Assembly: GCA_947646735.1 (NCBI GenBank)
Contig: CANTFK010000054.1
Location: 186,001-250,000, forward strand
Length of the DNA stretch: 64,000 nt
Origin: Peronospora farinosa
Lineage: Eukaryota; Oomycota; Peronosporomycetes; Peronosporales; Peronosporaceae
Direction of reading: 5' to 3'
A program made the translations under genes and the position numbers. The stretch's first letter is position 1; the number at the start of each line of letters is the position of its first letter. Positions 10,683 to 22,966 of this stretch are shown in pieces. Under the pieces are notes generated by a model. That model had not been told where the DNA came from and did not search any database. It was given only the letters and a program-made list of their open reading frames with translations.

Positions 10683-12206
10683 GACGTTGTATAGTGATTA
10701 CAAGACAAATGAAAGAACAAGATGAACGAGATTGTTAGAGATGGAGCGATACAGTCCACGTGTCGCTAGTGATATCCCTCGAAAATGCGGATTTGCAGAA
10801 TGAATGTCTTTTGTTTTTTTATGTGGATAATTTATAAAAGCTTTCGATTGGTCAAAATGATCTGATTATCTTAGAGGTTTATATTGCTAAAAAGCACTTA
10901 TTTGATGTACAATGTATACGATACCGTTGCTGTAACCATGAATGTGGGCATTTCAGTCTGGACACCAAATGTAAATGTCTTTAAATAATCAGCTCGATTT
11001 ATAAAAGAAAACTTTACTTTTACACTAAAACAGCATTTGTTTTTTATTGACTCGATCTGCATGTATATCTCTGTGTTTCATTACTTACATTAAATGCTCA
11101 GTATTCGATATATAGATGAACAAATTAGCAAACAATAGTTACCTCTATAGTCATACCTTGTAGCACCCATATTGTATTACTATACCTTGCATTGCGAGTA
11201 GAACTCGATGAACACCATTGTCGTGGTCTTCCACGGGCCCAAAAACATGGTGCATTCTGATTGAAAATAGAGAAAACTTTCCACATGAACGGCAAATTCA
11301 TCATCGACGACGTCATGAATTAAAGAACGGGGACATGTAAGATGACACTTGTTGGCTACAAGGACCTCTATCACACCAAAACAGGGCTACATGGGTGAGT
11401 ATATATACTTATTGGTTCGACAACATCCACCTAGTTCTTGGACCGAAGAGGTAGCCACAGTATCTTAAATACTAGATGGTAAGGAAATGACAGAGTAAGA
11501 GAAGACTTTAGTATGTGCCCTAACAGCTACGATGGGATCATAGCTGAAGTGATTAATGTCAGACACCACGGCGATTCTGGTACTGTATGAACGTTCCGTT
11601 GTCTATCACACGATCGAATTCGGCTGAAGGTGGTGTTGAATCGTGTTTGTCCGAGAAGACGGAGCTGGTGAATCGTGCACTGACCCGAGCTTCTGCTTCG
11701 TACACGTTCTTTGTACGTAGCGCGACGCAGGGGGGCGACCGCATGATACGTAGGTGTTTGTTTGAGAGCAACACTGCAATTAGCAACTTAGTGGTAGTGT
11801 GCCTGCAGCCGATGCTGGCGCAGAAGATCACGTAAATGCTGTAGAGGAGAACGACCGAACATGTGCGGTCTCTACTTGTTTCCGATGGACGTACAGCCCG
11901 TCATTTGACAACTTCTACGTGAACAACTCTAGCAACGAGTGGCATGCGCAGTCGTAAGCTACGTCTAGACTACAACGACGTATAAAAGTTGACGTGAAAA
12001 CAAAAGTATTCCAGTTGGTGAGGCCGTTTTTTTCGTGCTTGTGAGAAGACAAGATATACATGTACTGGTTGTTGTAGTCGATTCAATATTTATAATTAAT
12101 TTATCTAGGATGCAGTGCGTTGGTATGGATATTGTAAACTAAGGTCACCCAGAAGGCGACACCACCGAGTAGACATTGAAGAAATATATACAGTAGCTCA
12201 AGCAGT
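10683..12206. other. Intergenic region, no gene seen
   Basis: About 1.5 kb separates the HECT gene from the RWP-RK gene. The first 450 bp upstream of the HECT start are AT-rich and presumably contain its promoter. The few ORFs of 60-90 codons resemble no family I recognise and overlap on both strands. I see no transposon ends or RNA gene. Confidence 0.6.
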
Positions 12207-12857
12207 CTAGTCAGAGGTGTCCATGCAATCCAGCGGTAGCCGTGCGAAGGCGCGACCGGCCTTTGTAAGCTTCATTTTGCTGCAGTGACTTAGCATGGTC
12301 ATGACCTTGGCGGCCGCCTCGTCGTCAGAAGCAGGATTTAAACGAAAAACCGACGGGCTACGACTGTGGCTGCGACTAAACGGCGAGCGACCAGCCTTGG
12401 CTTGTTCTAGAGCACGCTCCTGGTGGATCCGTTGTGCATCTTCGCGCGAGATGGCCGACCAATTAATGGCGTGCTTCTTGGATTTCATGAGGCGGTAGGG
12501 CCAGACGATACCGAGGCGCCGGCAGTTGCGTTTAATGGTAACAGTAGCGACACCGAGTTGCTGTGCGGCCTCGCGTTGTGACATATGAAAGTACTTGGCC
12601 ATTTCGTCTGTGGTAAAGTCAAAGACGACGCGACTTTTGCGTGCCTTTTTGTTGAGAACTGCCGCAGGTTGTGCGCGAGTCTTTGTTGGGGTCATACTAG
12701 GTGACGCCAATTGCAATGGAGACATTGTTGGCGTCGTTACAAAAGTATTGACGGTTGGAAGCTGATGTTGTTGATGGAAGACCGACGGACCGCAGTGCAG
12801 TGGATGCATGACGTTGAAAGTGTTGGGCATCGCAGAGAGAGGCATACTGCTCATCAT
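12207..12857 (-). CDS. RWP-RK domain transcription factor, 5' end uncertain
   Basis: An RWP-RK DNA-binding domain runs from KYFHMSQREAAQQLGVATVTIKRNCRRLGI (split here: KYFHMSQREAAQQL, then GVATVTIKRNCRRLGI) to VWPYRLMKS, where VWPYRLMKS replaces the usual RWPYRK. It is a helix-turn-helix followed by the signature, as in plant NIN-like and oomycete RWP-RK regulators, which are nuclear. The first ATG of the frame is at 12857, giving 216 residues. The frame is open, with coding-like content, up to a TAA just beyond 13012, next to a good splice acceptor (CTGCTAATCAG). A short 5' exon further upstream is therefore possible. The tail after the domain is basic and Ser-rich. The regulated genes are unknown. 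This is the last intact host-type gene before the repeat-rich part. Confidence 0.8.
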   Translation of the reverse strand: MMSSMPLSAMPNTFNVMHPLHCGPSVFHQQHQLPTVNTFVTTPTMSPLQLASPSMTPTKTRAQPAAVLNKKARKSRVVFDFTTDEMAKYFHMSQREAAQQLGVATVTIKRNCRRLGIVWPYRLMKSKKHAINWSAISREDAQRIHQERALEQAKAGRSPFSRSHSRSPSVFRLNPASDDEAAAKVMTMLSHCSKMKLTKAGRAFARLPLDCMDTSD

Positions 12858-13010
12858 GAGATTGTGTGGCTGACGGACAGGCGGGTGTTCGTAGTGTTCG
12901 GGTGGGACACGGATGGTGAATTTGTAAATGACTCGTTCGAACCGAGTTTGGCGAGCTTTTAGGTGGAACAAAGGCCAGAGCGTCGCTTGCAACTGTTCCG
13001 GACACCCCAC

Positions 13011-14168
13011 TGATTAGCAGCAGCACTGACGCCAAACGGCCATCAGATACTTCCGTCTCGTCATCGCCTGTCGCGTGACCGTCTTAGTCTGCAGACGTGG
13101 CGCCCGAAGGCCTTGGATCGCTGCTTGTGGCCCCCGCTGCTTCTAGATGCCACATATCTGACGATAAATGAGCCCAACTTGACCCCTTTGAACTTTTCGA
13201 ATAAGACAAAAAACGAAAGATCGCTTGAACACACGGTCCCACTTTGGCCGATCTTCCGAACGGAAGTGGCTGCAACCTGCGACGCGTGACGTCCTGCAAC
13301 GCAAGTGACCTGCAGGACGTATCGAAATAGCTGTCCATTAACCCGCCGCCCGTTTGGCCGAACAACAAACTGGCCACAGTGTCGGTTTGAAACGGCAATG
13401 TGACAGCACGACCTGCCCGCAATCAGCACCGCAGCTTTGTCAAAGAAGAAATGACAAAGCTGCGGCCAGTTCGACCTCAACCGTCGGGCCGCGACATTTG
13501 GCTCGACTTGAGCTTGGCGACCCTCGATTCGCTCTCTGATTGTGCACCCTCGCCTGATCAACGACGGTAGGTGCAGCCGAAAAAAAATTCAGCCGGAATC
13601 CCCACGTGACATCAACGAGACCGCGCGTGGTTGTAACTTTCGTTGAATATGCTCTTACCATATAACTGAGATGCAGCCCACACGCGCCCTCTTTTTCAGC
13701 GACAAGTGCTTTTCGGTACGATAAAAGTCGTTTCGGCCGTTGCATCATGGCGTGTGGATCTGATGGATAGTAGACGTTTGCGGAAAAACTATCTAACGTC
13801 AAACCAGATCCCCGAAAACGTGTGCAACGTTCTGGCACCTTCATCCCCGAAATTCTGGTATGACAAAGTTTCAATATGCATGTCCCGTACAGGTATCCTA
13901 GTGGAGGGGCCATCAAGTGCGACGTATACTTTCATCTGCTTTCTCGGTGGTCAGCAGCTGAGTGAAACCACTCAAATTTACGATCAAGTCTTTGGTGTCT
14001 AACATTCTGTCAGTTAGCGTAGGTGCAATCAGCCATCGTCTGTAGTACATAGGCATACTACTATTTATAAGTTAGCTAGTCTACGAAAAGTTCTCGACGT
14101 TTTTTCGATCAAAGACATGTCCAATATTAAGAGATAGACACGTCATATCTCTACATCTCATCCGGCTG
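13011..14168. other. Gene-poor transition region with a perfect hairpin
   Basis: No family was recognised here. ORFs of 100-166 codons on the minus strand overlap each other in several frames and have no domain resemblance. The one clear structure is an inverted repeat of 14 bp with a 9-nt spacer at 13429-13465. The left end may contain the promoter or first exon of the RWP-RK gene. Confidence 0.4.
13429..13465. repeat. Perfect 14-bp inverted repeat (hairpin)
   Basis: The arms CCGCAGCTTTGTCA and TGACAAAGCTGCGG pair perfectly around a 9-nt purine-rich spacer. It is too short to be a MITE on its own. No function is assigned. Confidence 0.7.
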
Positions 14169-14369
14169 TTATGAGGTCCTTTCAAGAACCTTAGCGGCAA
14201 CACCTCCATCCCATTCAGAACCTTGTTGCCTCGTGTTGTCATCTAAATAGCGAACCACATTCAAATGACCGTGCCAAGCAGCTTTTTTAATCAACCCATT
14301 ACGACACATTTCCCGTTTGTGCTCGACTAGCCACTTGACCATCTCCACACGGCCGTCGCGGACTGGCAA
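14169..14369 (-). pseudogene. Ankyrin-repeat protein fragment
   Basis: About 66 codons encode one and a half ankyrin-type units, GRVEMVKWLVEHKRE and KKAAWHGHLNVVRYLDDN, which fit the A-x-x-GHL-x-VV-x-WL consensus common in the large oomycete ankyrin families. Nothing on either side extends the array, so this is best read as a relic rather than a gene. Confidence 0.5.
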
Positions 14370-15429
14370 ATATGTAACAGAACAGGGCGGTGCATGTTGG
14401 GGGAATATGGGAGGTCAGGACAGACAGGAGGACATGCAGCTCAGGTTGCCAGCTTTCAATCGCACGTCGAGCATAAGGTGCCCACGAGCTTAGTATGGGA
14501 TGACACCTCATGTGAACTCGATCTCATTAAGATGCTGGGATCGGAGCTAGCAACAATTAGGATTTCTTGCAACGCACTATGAATCGGGACAAATCGTGTG
14601 ACTACCCTATTTGAACCGGAACAACTACCCGTTGCACACGACTACTGGAGTGTTTAAACCGGCTGCGGAGATGATAAGTGATATGAATCGATGCATATTA
14701 GGGGATATTCTCGGCTCGCACAGGACTAGCAGGTCAAAGTTAGTCGTTACGGCGACAGATTCACGCTTTCTGTCAGCTTTACGACCTTTAATCGTTGCAT
14801 TCATAGCGAATTTTCTCGAGATACGATATCAACGTGAGCGGGATACCGTCATCCCAATCACCACGAAGCCACTGGACACGCCTTTCGAGGTCCATAAAAG
14901 TCCGGCCGCCACCAGTGACGTAACCGTGGAGCTTTCAATGACCACAGGACTAGGACCTGTCTCATACACATGCATCGTGAGCACATGGCTGAAAGCGTGC
15001 ATCCTCCTTCAGCAGTGAGCAAAGCAGCAGTTTAATTTAAGACGGTTGGTCCACACCCGGCCCCGCATGCCTGCTGGCACCATTGGCAATCTAAATCGTT
15101 GTTCTCCAATTGCAATCCAAGTCCTGTCCACTTTTCCCAGAAACTGGCCGGTGTTTGGACGGTCCTGCAGCAACTTTACGGAAACCTGCCAGTGGCCACA
15201 GCAGAAGGAGAGATATGGCGGATGCTATGACACTTTAAACGAATACTGGCGTATAGTCGTTTTACACACGCTCTAAGCAGTCTAAAATCGCAGATGCAGA
15301 TGCAGGAGCGCGACGCTAGATAACACGATACGCCGATCAACACTACTACTACGTGGCCGATTACATCAAGGGCGGCTAACGCGACGAGACATTGTATTGA
15401 CGAGAACACAAGATGAGGTGGTCTGTCGT
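14370..15429. other. No recognisable gene
   Basis: The longest open frame, 14611-15018 on the plus strand (135 codons), shows no motif I recognise. I see no LTR, terminal inverted repeat or RNA gene. It is probably decayed transposon or unique intergenic DNA. Confidence 0.35.
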
Positions 15430-15774
15430 GCGGCATGGGTTGTAGATGCGGCTTTTTCTGCCACCTCGGGGAGGGTGCCACAGGAGCTCTGTTGGATACG
15501 TGACAGAGAGGACACGATACTCTTCTTCGACGGGGGTGCGCGAGGAATGCCGGGCCCTGGGGGCGCCAACTCCATCACTGTTTTAAGCGGAATGGCCACC
15601 AAACCGCCGGTCATTCTATGGATAGGCAGCGTATCGCTCGCCGCCGTCGCCACGACCAACAACGCGGCTGAGTACAAGGGCCATCTGTTTCGTCTCAGGA
15701 AAGCTCAGGCTTATAACCTTAATGGGCTTCACGTCGGCGGGATTGATAGGAATGTACCCATTACGAAAGTTTGA
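15430..15774 (+). pseudogene. LINE RNase H domain fragment
   Basis: The sequence ILFFDGGARGMPGPGGANS followed by TTNNAAEYKGHL and LHVGGID matches the RNase H domain of the LINE at 22,200-22,700. The first two catalytic positions (D, E) are present, but the third block is altered (VGGID instead of VGDS) and the frame ends directly after it. This is a 5'- and 3'-truncated relic of the same LINE family. Confidence 0.7.
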
Positions 15775-18544
15775 ACACCATCTTCAAAGTTGCTGCGACT
15801 AGAATCGTCGTGACTAGCTATGGCTTCTCGGAATGCTATTCGAAGTGCTTTCAAGATGACCGATAACGTCACAGTATACTGGCTTTCTGATACCCTCTCG
15901 AATGATGACGCTCATGGTTGGTGTTTCCCATCACATTAAGAAGAATGGAGCGCTGGGACGCAATTTACGAGGGCTGCTCATGCAGATAGAAGCTAGAAGC
16001 GAGCGCACTGGGACTAAAGTAGTGGTCAATATTTGTATTACGCATTTACTATCATGCAGACAACAAACACTTCAAGGTGTGTGTCTTGACTAGATCAGCA
16101 TATCCGTAATGAGCCTAGACTACCTCCGATCGGAATTGAATTGAACAAGTTGCATCATTTCTCTACCCAACAGAGTGGCAAGAAATGAAAGTCGCTCCAA
16201 CTTTTGGGATCTTTCTGTGGTGTTGTCGCCTATCATGCGGGTAAGATCATCATGAAATGCACACTCATTCGATAATCGTCTTGCTGATCAGCACCTTGAG
16301 TACAGTGTACATGCCAGGGTCATTAGTTCAGGGGTGAAGCAGGGCCCGTGACTTTTGACAGCAACATAAACTTTTCTAAAGATCTCTACTTACTATCCAA
16401 CGGCCCATCGATGAGGCGAATCTGTGTGCGATTCCTTCAACGACGACGCGGCCTCGATTTAGCACAAGCAATGGTCAGAAAACGAAGTAAAGATCACCAT
16501 GTCATATTGCATAATCTTCCTGTCCGATTTCCTTCTACATATACATCCGTAGCAATGCAGGTGAAATCATTCGCTCCTAAGGCCTCCAACTTTTTGCTGC
16601 TTGCGCAGTTGATCCGACCCGGCCGTGCTACGAGCATTTTAGACCATTGACGACTCATGGTCATTGCGATGGTCACAGACATAGAAGAAGCGGCTCCATC
16701 ACCGATGAAGCGCTTTCTGCTAGCGGTGCGTTTACCGAAATTAACCTGCAAGATGGACCACTGTCTCAAGCACCACGTCTACAAAATAATGACAAACGAC
16801 TAGTTGAACTCAGGATTCGATTCGATAATACGAATGAAGAAGGGGTCTCAACCTTACTGCTGCTCTCGACGATGCAAATGGAGACTCGCCTACGTAGGAG
16901 TACCAATATTGCACTGCTGGTGCAGCGGGGAACCGAGCAGAGACATCAGCAGCGAATGCCGCGAACAAACTACCAAAACTGACACGCCGCTTGGCAAAGA
17001 TTACACCGAAAGAGACGACCGAGATCGCGGTTGTGGTCAAGCGCATTGTCACATCACCGAGTGAGATGCCTGCTGCGACGGCAGAAAAGATTAGGGAGAG
17101 AGGCCGCTCGACGATCCAACGATTGTTGTCGTCTTATGTTCGCCGCAAACGGGGCATGTCAAGTGTGACATCCAAGGCAGCACTTGGTTTGGTGCCACCT
17201 GGGGCTGGACCACCTGATCCGGATCCATCGGACGTGCCACCGACATGGTCCCAGGACCCGGACACCCCGGATTCCCATGATCTCGATGTAAAAGAACCTT
17301 TACGTTTGGAAATACCATGCGCATGGATGATCTTGGTGGAGGGGCTGTAACGCCTCGCCCATGCACCGCCAGTGTTGTATACCAGCGGAGCTAGCTAAGG
17401 CTAGAAGACGAGCGTAAGGCCTCCTCAGGAACTATTGCTGACTCAGACATGGGGCACTTATGCATTGTAAACACGACCCATCGGCTCTCACGAGGCATCG
17501 GGTACACAGGTGGCAATTAGATCCCCGATGGATCTCATCCGCACCCTAGATACTCACGTTCAGACGTTACGTTCGTAAGGTTCCTGACACCGCATCGGCT
17601 GCAGTAGCGGCGCCAGAGGGCATGGGACAAATTTTGACGAACACTGCTTCGATTCGTAAATGGGTTTCCCAGCTCAAAGTTGTGACTGCAATACCTGCTA
17701 CACTATCAGTTGATCCAAAGGCATGGATTAATTCGTGTGTGTTGGAGTTGGCGGCACTTGTCAGTGAATTCGCCGCACCCAATTGCTTACCTCGCTTCGA
17801 TGACGGAGGAAGCCCTTCAAGCCTTTGGACATTCTATCATCAGCGAGTCTTAACTGTCTGTGATACGCCAGCATACCACACACGCCGATGAGAAGCTTTA
17901 AGATCTGTGTACGGGTTGTGCTGCAACGGCAAACAGTAAGTCTGGACGAATTCGATGGAAGAAGACGGACAATGGAGAAAATGTAGCAAATTACCGACAG
18001 AGTTGCTGTGCGAAACTATTTTGGAACCGCTTCCGGACTTGGAGCAATGGGGCGTTATCAATGTCGTGTGTGTTACTAATACAGCTTGCGCCTGTCGAGG
18101 ATGAGACGAAGATGGTGATGTCACAGTACAAATCGGTACTAAACCACCTCTCCAAAGAGGGGCGCGCGGCTTTCTTCAGCATTATATGCCAACTTGCCAA
18201 CTGGCAGCCGGCGATTGACCTTATCGCTTGCGATGATCGACTGCTGGACCATCAGTTTTGAGGCACCTCAGCTGCGCGAGAGATTGATTCGTCAGGGGAT
18301 GCGGATCCAAGTCCCTCTTTTCCTTATCTTGTAGGGCGACCTAGGTCGCTCGCGAGGGTTGATTTTCCTTACGTCCCCCTTCCAAAAGCAGGAACACCCC
18401 GACGTCGTCGTTGTGGCATGCTGAAGAGTTCCCAAAGGACACGAGAAAGCAGTAGCATCGGTCTGCAGTCGAAAAATGATGTGGAATTCCTCTAGCATCC
18501 GGAACGCTGCGCAGAATGGTTTGGCCATTTAAGGCAGCCCGAAA
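15775..18544. other. Decayed region, possibly LINE 5' part
   Basis: This region contains several 60-120-codon open frames on both strands with no assignable domain. A plus-strand frame at 16991-17350 is basic and then Pro/Asp-rich. Because a LINE endonuclease relic follows at 18,545, part of this stretch could be the 5' portion (ORF1) of that LINE, but no nucleic-acid-binding motif was seen to support this. Confidence 0.3.
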
Positions 18545-18960
18545 CACGAAAAGCCATCGACTTGGTCCTATTACAAGAAACGCGGGTATCGGCTCGTGAA
18601 GCAGCAAGTTTAAACAAGTTGTACAACACCACATGGGGCTTCGTGGACAAGCTTGGACGCACTCGGTGGACCGAGTCCAAAGCAGCGCGTGGAGAGGTTT
18701 CGGTTGTACTTAATCCGTAGGTGTCGATAACTGAAATGGAACCGTGGCATGAGACACGTTGGACACCGCATTGGATGGCTGTTCGATGCTGAACCTTCTT
18801 GTTGTCAACGTATATGCCCCGACGGGTAAGGAGAAACGAAAAGTTTTTTTAGATGCTTCGGCATCGACTGCTGGGACAAACGGACCCTCGTGCCAGAACG
18901 GGGATTTTGATTGCGCGTTGGTGCCTCGACTTGACCGATCTTTCGTCTCGCCGCCCGGCA
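18545..18960 (+). pseudogene. LINE apurinic-type endonuclease fragment
   Basis: AIDLVLLQETRVS with GEVSVVLNP, then in another frame LLVVNVYAPTGKEKRKVFL and GDFDCALVPRLDRS, are the classic blocks of the LINE AP-endonuclease that nicks the target DNA: the QE active-site motif, the NVYAP strand and GDFN. A stop and at least one frame change disrupt it. Confidence 0.78.
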
Positions 18961-20074
18961 GAGCCGCTGAGACGTCTTCTAGGGTTGAGCGAAACTTTGC
19001 AATGTACTCAAAGATGACATGGAGCGAGCGGAATAAGAGAGAGTCATATCAGCCATTCATGCGGCGGCGCATAACTATTTCTACTCTTTGCCTGGCGGTG
19101 GATCATCCAGCTCTCGACTTGATCGGTGGTACGTAAGTGCTCTTCATAATGATTGAATTAGAGTCGTCCATCTGTCTATACCTGGCCCAGCAGCTGACCA
19201 TGAATGAATCAGTTTACGGCTGGGGCGCCGCGACATATTGTGCGCGTACGGAAGCCACGGATAGTATATCCAGTCCTGGGATGTGCACAAGAGACCGTGA
19301 CCAGCGCCCATTGACCTGGCATAGATTAAGGTTGACGAATATAGATGTGCTCCGACGTCGGACTATCGTACGGCCCGACGATTGGCCGACTAGTATGATG
19401 GATGGAAGATCAAGTAACGCAAATTACTTTTGGCGACTACCAAGACAGCCCGCCAAGGTTTGACGCACAGCTCCAGACAGCGGCTATAGCGCCTCTATGT
19501 CTGTCTGAATTGTAGCTATTGGAGGCGCGCTCGTCAGCTGCCTCACTGGCGTGTATTAAAGCGATATGCAACCAACTGAGTCCCGTCGATACTCCTGCGG
19601 ACTTCGGCGAAACGCTGCGTAGTGTCGATGATTATAGCATAAAACCAAGAAAGAGCGAATTCTTGTGAAGCACCCGTACTCTCCACGCGAGAATTCTTGT
19701 CGTTTCTATGCGAGGGTGTCACAACAAGTTTAATTAAACACTATCGTTTCCTTGGGTGGACAAGCTACATACAGGTCGGATCGGTCGCAGGTATTGGCGG
19801 ATAAAATGGCAGACGGCTGGGGATATCTTATGACTCTTTTTTTATTTTCCGAATGCTACTTCTGCATCTCTAGAACGAGCCTCCACACCGGACCGAATTA
19901 ATGATTCGAATATGTCATCAGCCGTATCTCCAAACGATGTGTGTGCGGCTTGTAGAGGCTCAAACGTGGGAAAGCTGCGGGAACGGATGAAATCAACAAC
20001 ACAATTACCGCGATTACGACGACGCACTCGCTCCAATTGTCGTAGCACTGTGCTATAAATGGCTGGGGTGCATC

Positions 20075-21120
20075 GTGTTACCGACGTCTTTTGGTGGAGC
20101 GAGCATTCTGTATCTGAAGAATACCGCGGCTTCCGCCCTGCCGCTTGATCATCGGTCGATCGCGCTGCTCAACAGTGCATACAAGTTACTGACAAAGATC
20201 TTTTCGTTTCAGGTGCGTCCGACGCTGTCGCATATCGTTCTGCCAGCTCAAGTTGGTGTTGTCTCAAAGCGGTCGATACATACAGCTCTTGACATTTTTT
20301 CGATATCCGCAAAGTGGCGAGCGCTGACATCGATCTACACGGAGCCAATGTTCTGCTTCTAAATCTCGCCAAGGCATACGACACTCTGCAACATCCTTGT
20401 CTGGATTTGGCGTTGACTTGGCCTAGCTTTTCACCCCATTTTATATCAGTCGTGGTGGCATTACACCGCGACACGACACGTCAAGTTATTGTAAACGGAT
20501 ACCATTCAAGTCGACGTAACGTTTACTGTGTCCTACGTCAAGGGCGCCCTCTTGCCCCTGTCCTTTGGGTACTCGCATTACTAGTGTCTATCGGGTTAAT
20601 CAATAGAGGATGACATTCGCGGGATACCTCTTACATCTGAGAAGAGAGCCACTGTCAAAAAAAATTCGGGCTACGCTGACAATACGGCGGATTATCTTCG
20701 CGATCAGTCTGCGGCTTTGCCTGTTGTTACGATTCTTGAAGACTTTGCTGCTGTTTCCGTCTTGCTGACGAATCGAGCAAAGTCTATGATCATTGATCTT
20801 GACCCTCGCGGATCATCGTTGCCATTGGACGCGTGTGACCTCAATGTACAGTCTTCAAGCGGATACTGCACGTATCTTAGTGTACTTGTGGGCCAACAGG
20901 ATTCGGTAACTGACAACTGGTGTAAATGCATAGGATCTCTATGGAGTCGACTTGCACGAGAATGGGAGAAGACTCATGCGATGGAGCAACGACCTCGGCT
21001 CGCTAGCGCCATCGCGATGCCCAAAATTTCCTACCTAGCACGGCACTTCTGGATACCTCCCGCCATGGTTACTCGGTTGCTAAAATTGATTATGGACTTT
21101 GTTTGGGTCGTCCGTGATGG
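20075..21120 (+). pseudogene. LINE reverse transcriptase fragments
   Basis: RT blocks appear in order across several frames: RSIALLNSAYKLLTKI and QVGVVSKRSIHTALDI, then LLLNLAKAYDTLQH (D of motif A), VLRQGRPLAPVLW (motif B) and GYADNTAD, where the YADD catalytic motif has become YADN. The thumb-like segment RLASAIAMPKISYLARHFWIP follows. Frame changes and the YADN change show loss of function. Confidence 0.8.
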
Positions 21121-21138
21121 CAGGAGATACTGACCGTG

Positions 21139-21212
21139 TAGATGGCTTCGGAGATGGCTTCAAAGATGGCTTCGGAGATGGCTTCGGAGATGGCTTCGGA
21201 GATGGCTTCATT
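21139..21212 (+). repeat. 12-bp minisatellite (GGAGATGGCTTC)
   Basis: About six tandem copies of a 12-base unit sit at the junction between the RT and the C-terminal zinc/RNase H part of the LINE. In one frame they encode repeated GDGF, in the reverse frame SEAI. The reverse reading is a by-product of the repeat. Confidence 0.8.
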
Positions 21213-21399
21213 ACCGATACAGAAAGGTGGACTATCGATGCCGTGTATTTGTACGGAATTAATAACTATGGCAGCGACCAAGATGGTACATCAGTATCGC
21301 ACTTTGACACGGGTATAGCGGGTGGGGTGGCTACAGTCTCATCTATGGCTGCTTGCGATACCGCAGCGTGTCTGGACAGTGGAATTACTGTCCACTTTG

Positions 21400-22872
21400 G
21401 TGCGCATCCAACGCTTACGCGTGTTGTACACCTATTGGCTGGCCGTCGAAGATGGAGGCCGCAACGACGAAAATTCAAAAAGATCATTTCCCGCAGGCGA
21501 AGTGATGAAGGCAAACGCATTTGCGACGAACGCGTGAAGAAGCTGGACTTCCAAGTGATTCCAACAGGTACATTTTTGATCGAGTGGAGAGACATCCGTA
21601 AAATACGGGCTTCTTTCCCGACCAACGCGCAGACGCTTTATCGTCTTAAGAGTAACAGCTTCCCGCTCTGGAACTGGGCTATCCACGATCTGTCTTGCCC
21701 CGACCCAACGTGTCCGTCATCCTTTCCGGCCATGTCTAGTCATGTATTATGGAATTGCCCTAGCGCTCGGCGCCATTGGGGTTATCTAATTCGAACGGTG
21801 GCGAAAGATAGGCAATTTGAAGGAGGCGAACCTTCACGTCTGGATGTTTGGCATGGACCTTCCGGGCATTTCGAGTTCTGCATGGAATGCCATTAAAAAC
21901 GCTATCGAACCCAGTGTAGATTTGTCTCGAGCGAAGGACGCGGTCTTTCCAGCAACGCGTGAGCTCTGGCGTTTTCTCGTTTCTACGACGCTACATTCCA
22001 TCTGGGCTGAGCGTCTCCGCCGCTTGGAAGACTCACTTTTGCCACAGGAAGTACACGACGCAAGAGCAAGGACACAATTTCGACGAGCGGTTACACGGTT
22101 TCGAAGCTCAACATATCAGTCGGACATGGGGGTAGACGGATACCTATTCGCACGAGTACGGTCGGCGCTTGCTGATACCCTCATCGGCTTTGACAATCCT
22201 CCACCCTTGCGAGCGCTGCCGCTTGACACTCTATCTGGGGTTTTCTACCTGCTCTTCTTCGACCGGGGGTTAAGAGGAAATCCTGGACCGGGTGGAGCAG
22301 GTTCCGTCATTGTCCTACTTCACATTCAGACGCACGCAGCATGCGTCGTGTGGGTATCGAGCATGGCTTACGGTTCTGCAAATACCACGAACAATGTCGC
22401 TGAATACTGGGGGCTCGTGCACGGGCTTCGACAAGCGAAGGTTAGCGGCTACTCACCTCTCCATGTCGTGGGGGACAGTGCGCTCGTGCTTTCGCAGCTT
22501 CGGACGCACCATCCTCCACGCAAGCCACACCTGGCCCTTCTTTTCCAAGAGGCAAGAGCACTTGCTGACGATATCGATGTCTCCAGCTGGGGACATCACT
22601 ATCGCTCATACAACAAAATGGCGGATCGACTGGCGAATATCGCTATGGACACTACCCCTTCAATTCAAGTGCACGCTTCCGCTGAGGAAGGTGTTGTCAA
22701 GGAGGCTTCGGCATTCCTTGACCATGATGTCAACCACTGGCTGGAGGCCTCTCAAGCCGACAACTACGAACCTCAGGGACCCGCTATGACGCCACGGAAC
22801 CTGATCATCTCGAGACAAGACTCTGCGCGACGACGCTCGGCTGTCCGAGGACTAGTTATACCTAGTACTTAA
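21400..22872 (+). pseudogene. LINE C-terminal zinc-binding segment and RNase H domain
   Basis: One frame (to 21896) carries RRSDEGKRICDERVKKLDF and a putative zinc-binding segment with CPDPTCPSS and HVLWNC. It continues in another frame (21817-22872) with an RNase H fold: FFDRGLRGNPGPGGAG (D), NNVAEYWGLVHGL (E), VVGDSALVL (D) and NKMADRLANIAMD (D). All four catalytic positions are present, although the element is frameshifted between the two parts. RNase H in LINEs removes the RNA strand of the RNA-DNA hybrid. Confidence 0.8.
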
Positions 22873-22966
22873 GGTAGAAGTCGCCACGGTAACTCTGTTA
22901 CCTGTCGACAGGATATAATGGGTCGTACGCGTACTTAAATATACCTCACCTTCTCACTCTCACTCC

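Larger units (their letters stand above)
18545..22960 (+). mobile_element. Degenerate LINE (non-LTR retrotransposon) with endonuclease, RT and RNase H
   Basis: In order on the plus strand lie an AP-type endonuclease (about 18,545-18,960), reverse transcriptase (20,075-21,120), a Cys/His-rich C-terminal segment (about 21,690-21,790) and RNase H (22,240-22,660). A 3' untranslated tail follows, to about 22,960. Many stops and frame changes separate the pieces, so the copy is dead. The order EN-RT-RNase H suggests a LINE lineage of the I/Tad/R1 type, which carry RNase H; this placement is inference. The 3' third is repeated immediately downstream. Confidence 0.82.

Noticed and set aside
21090..21281. 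Minus-strand ORF with repeated SEAI
   Set aside because: Reverse reading of a 12-bp minisatellite inside the LINE.
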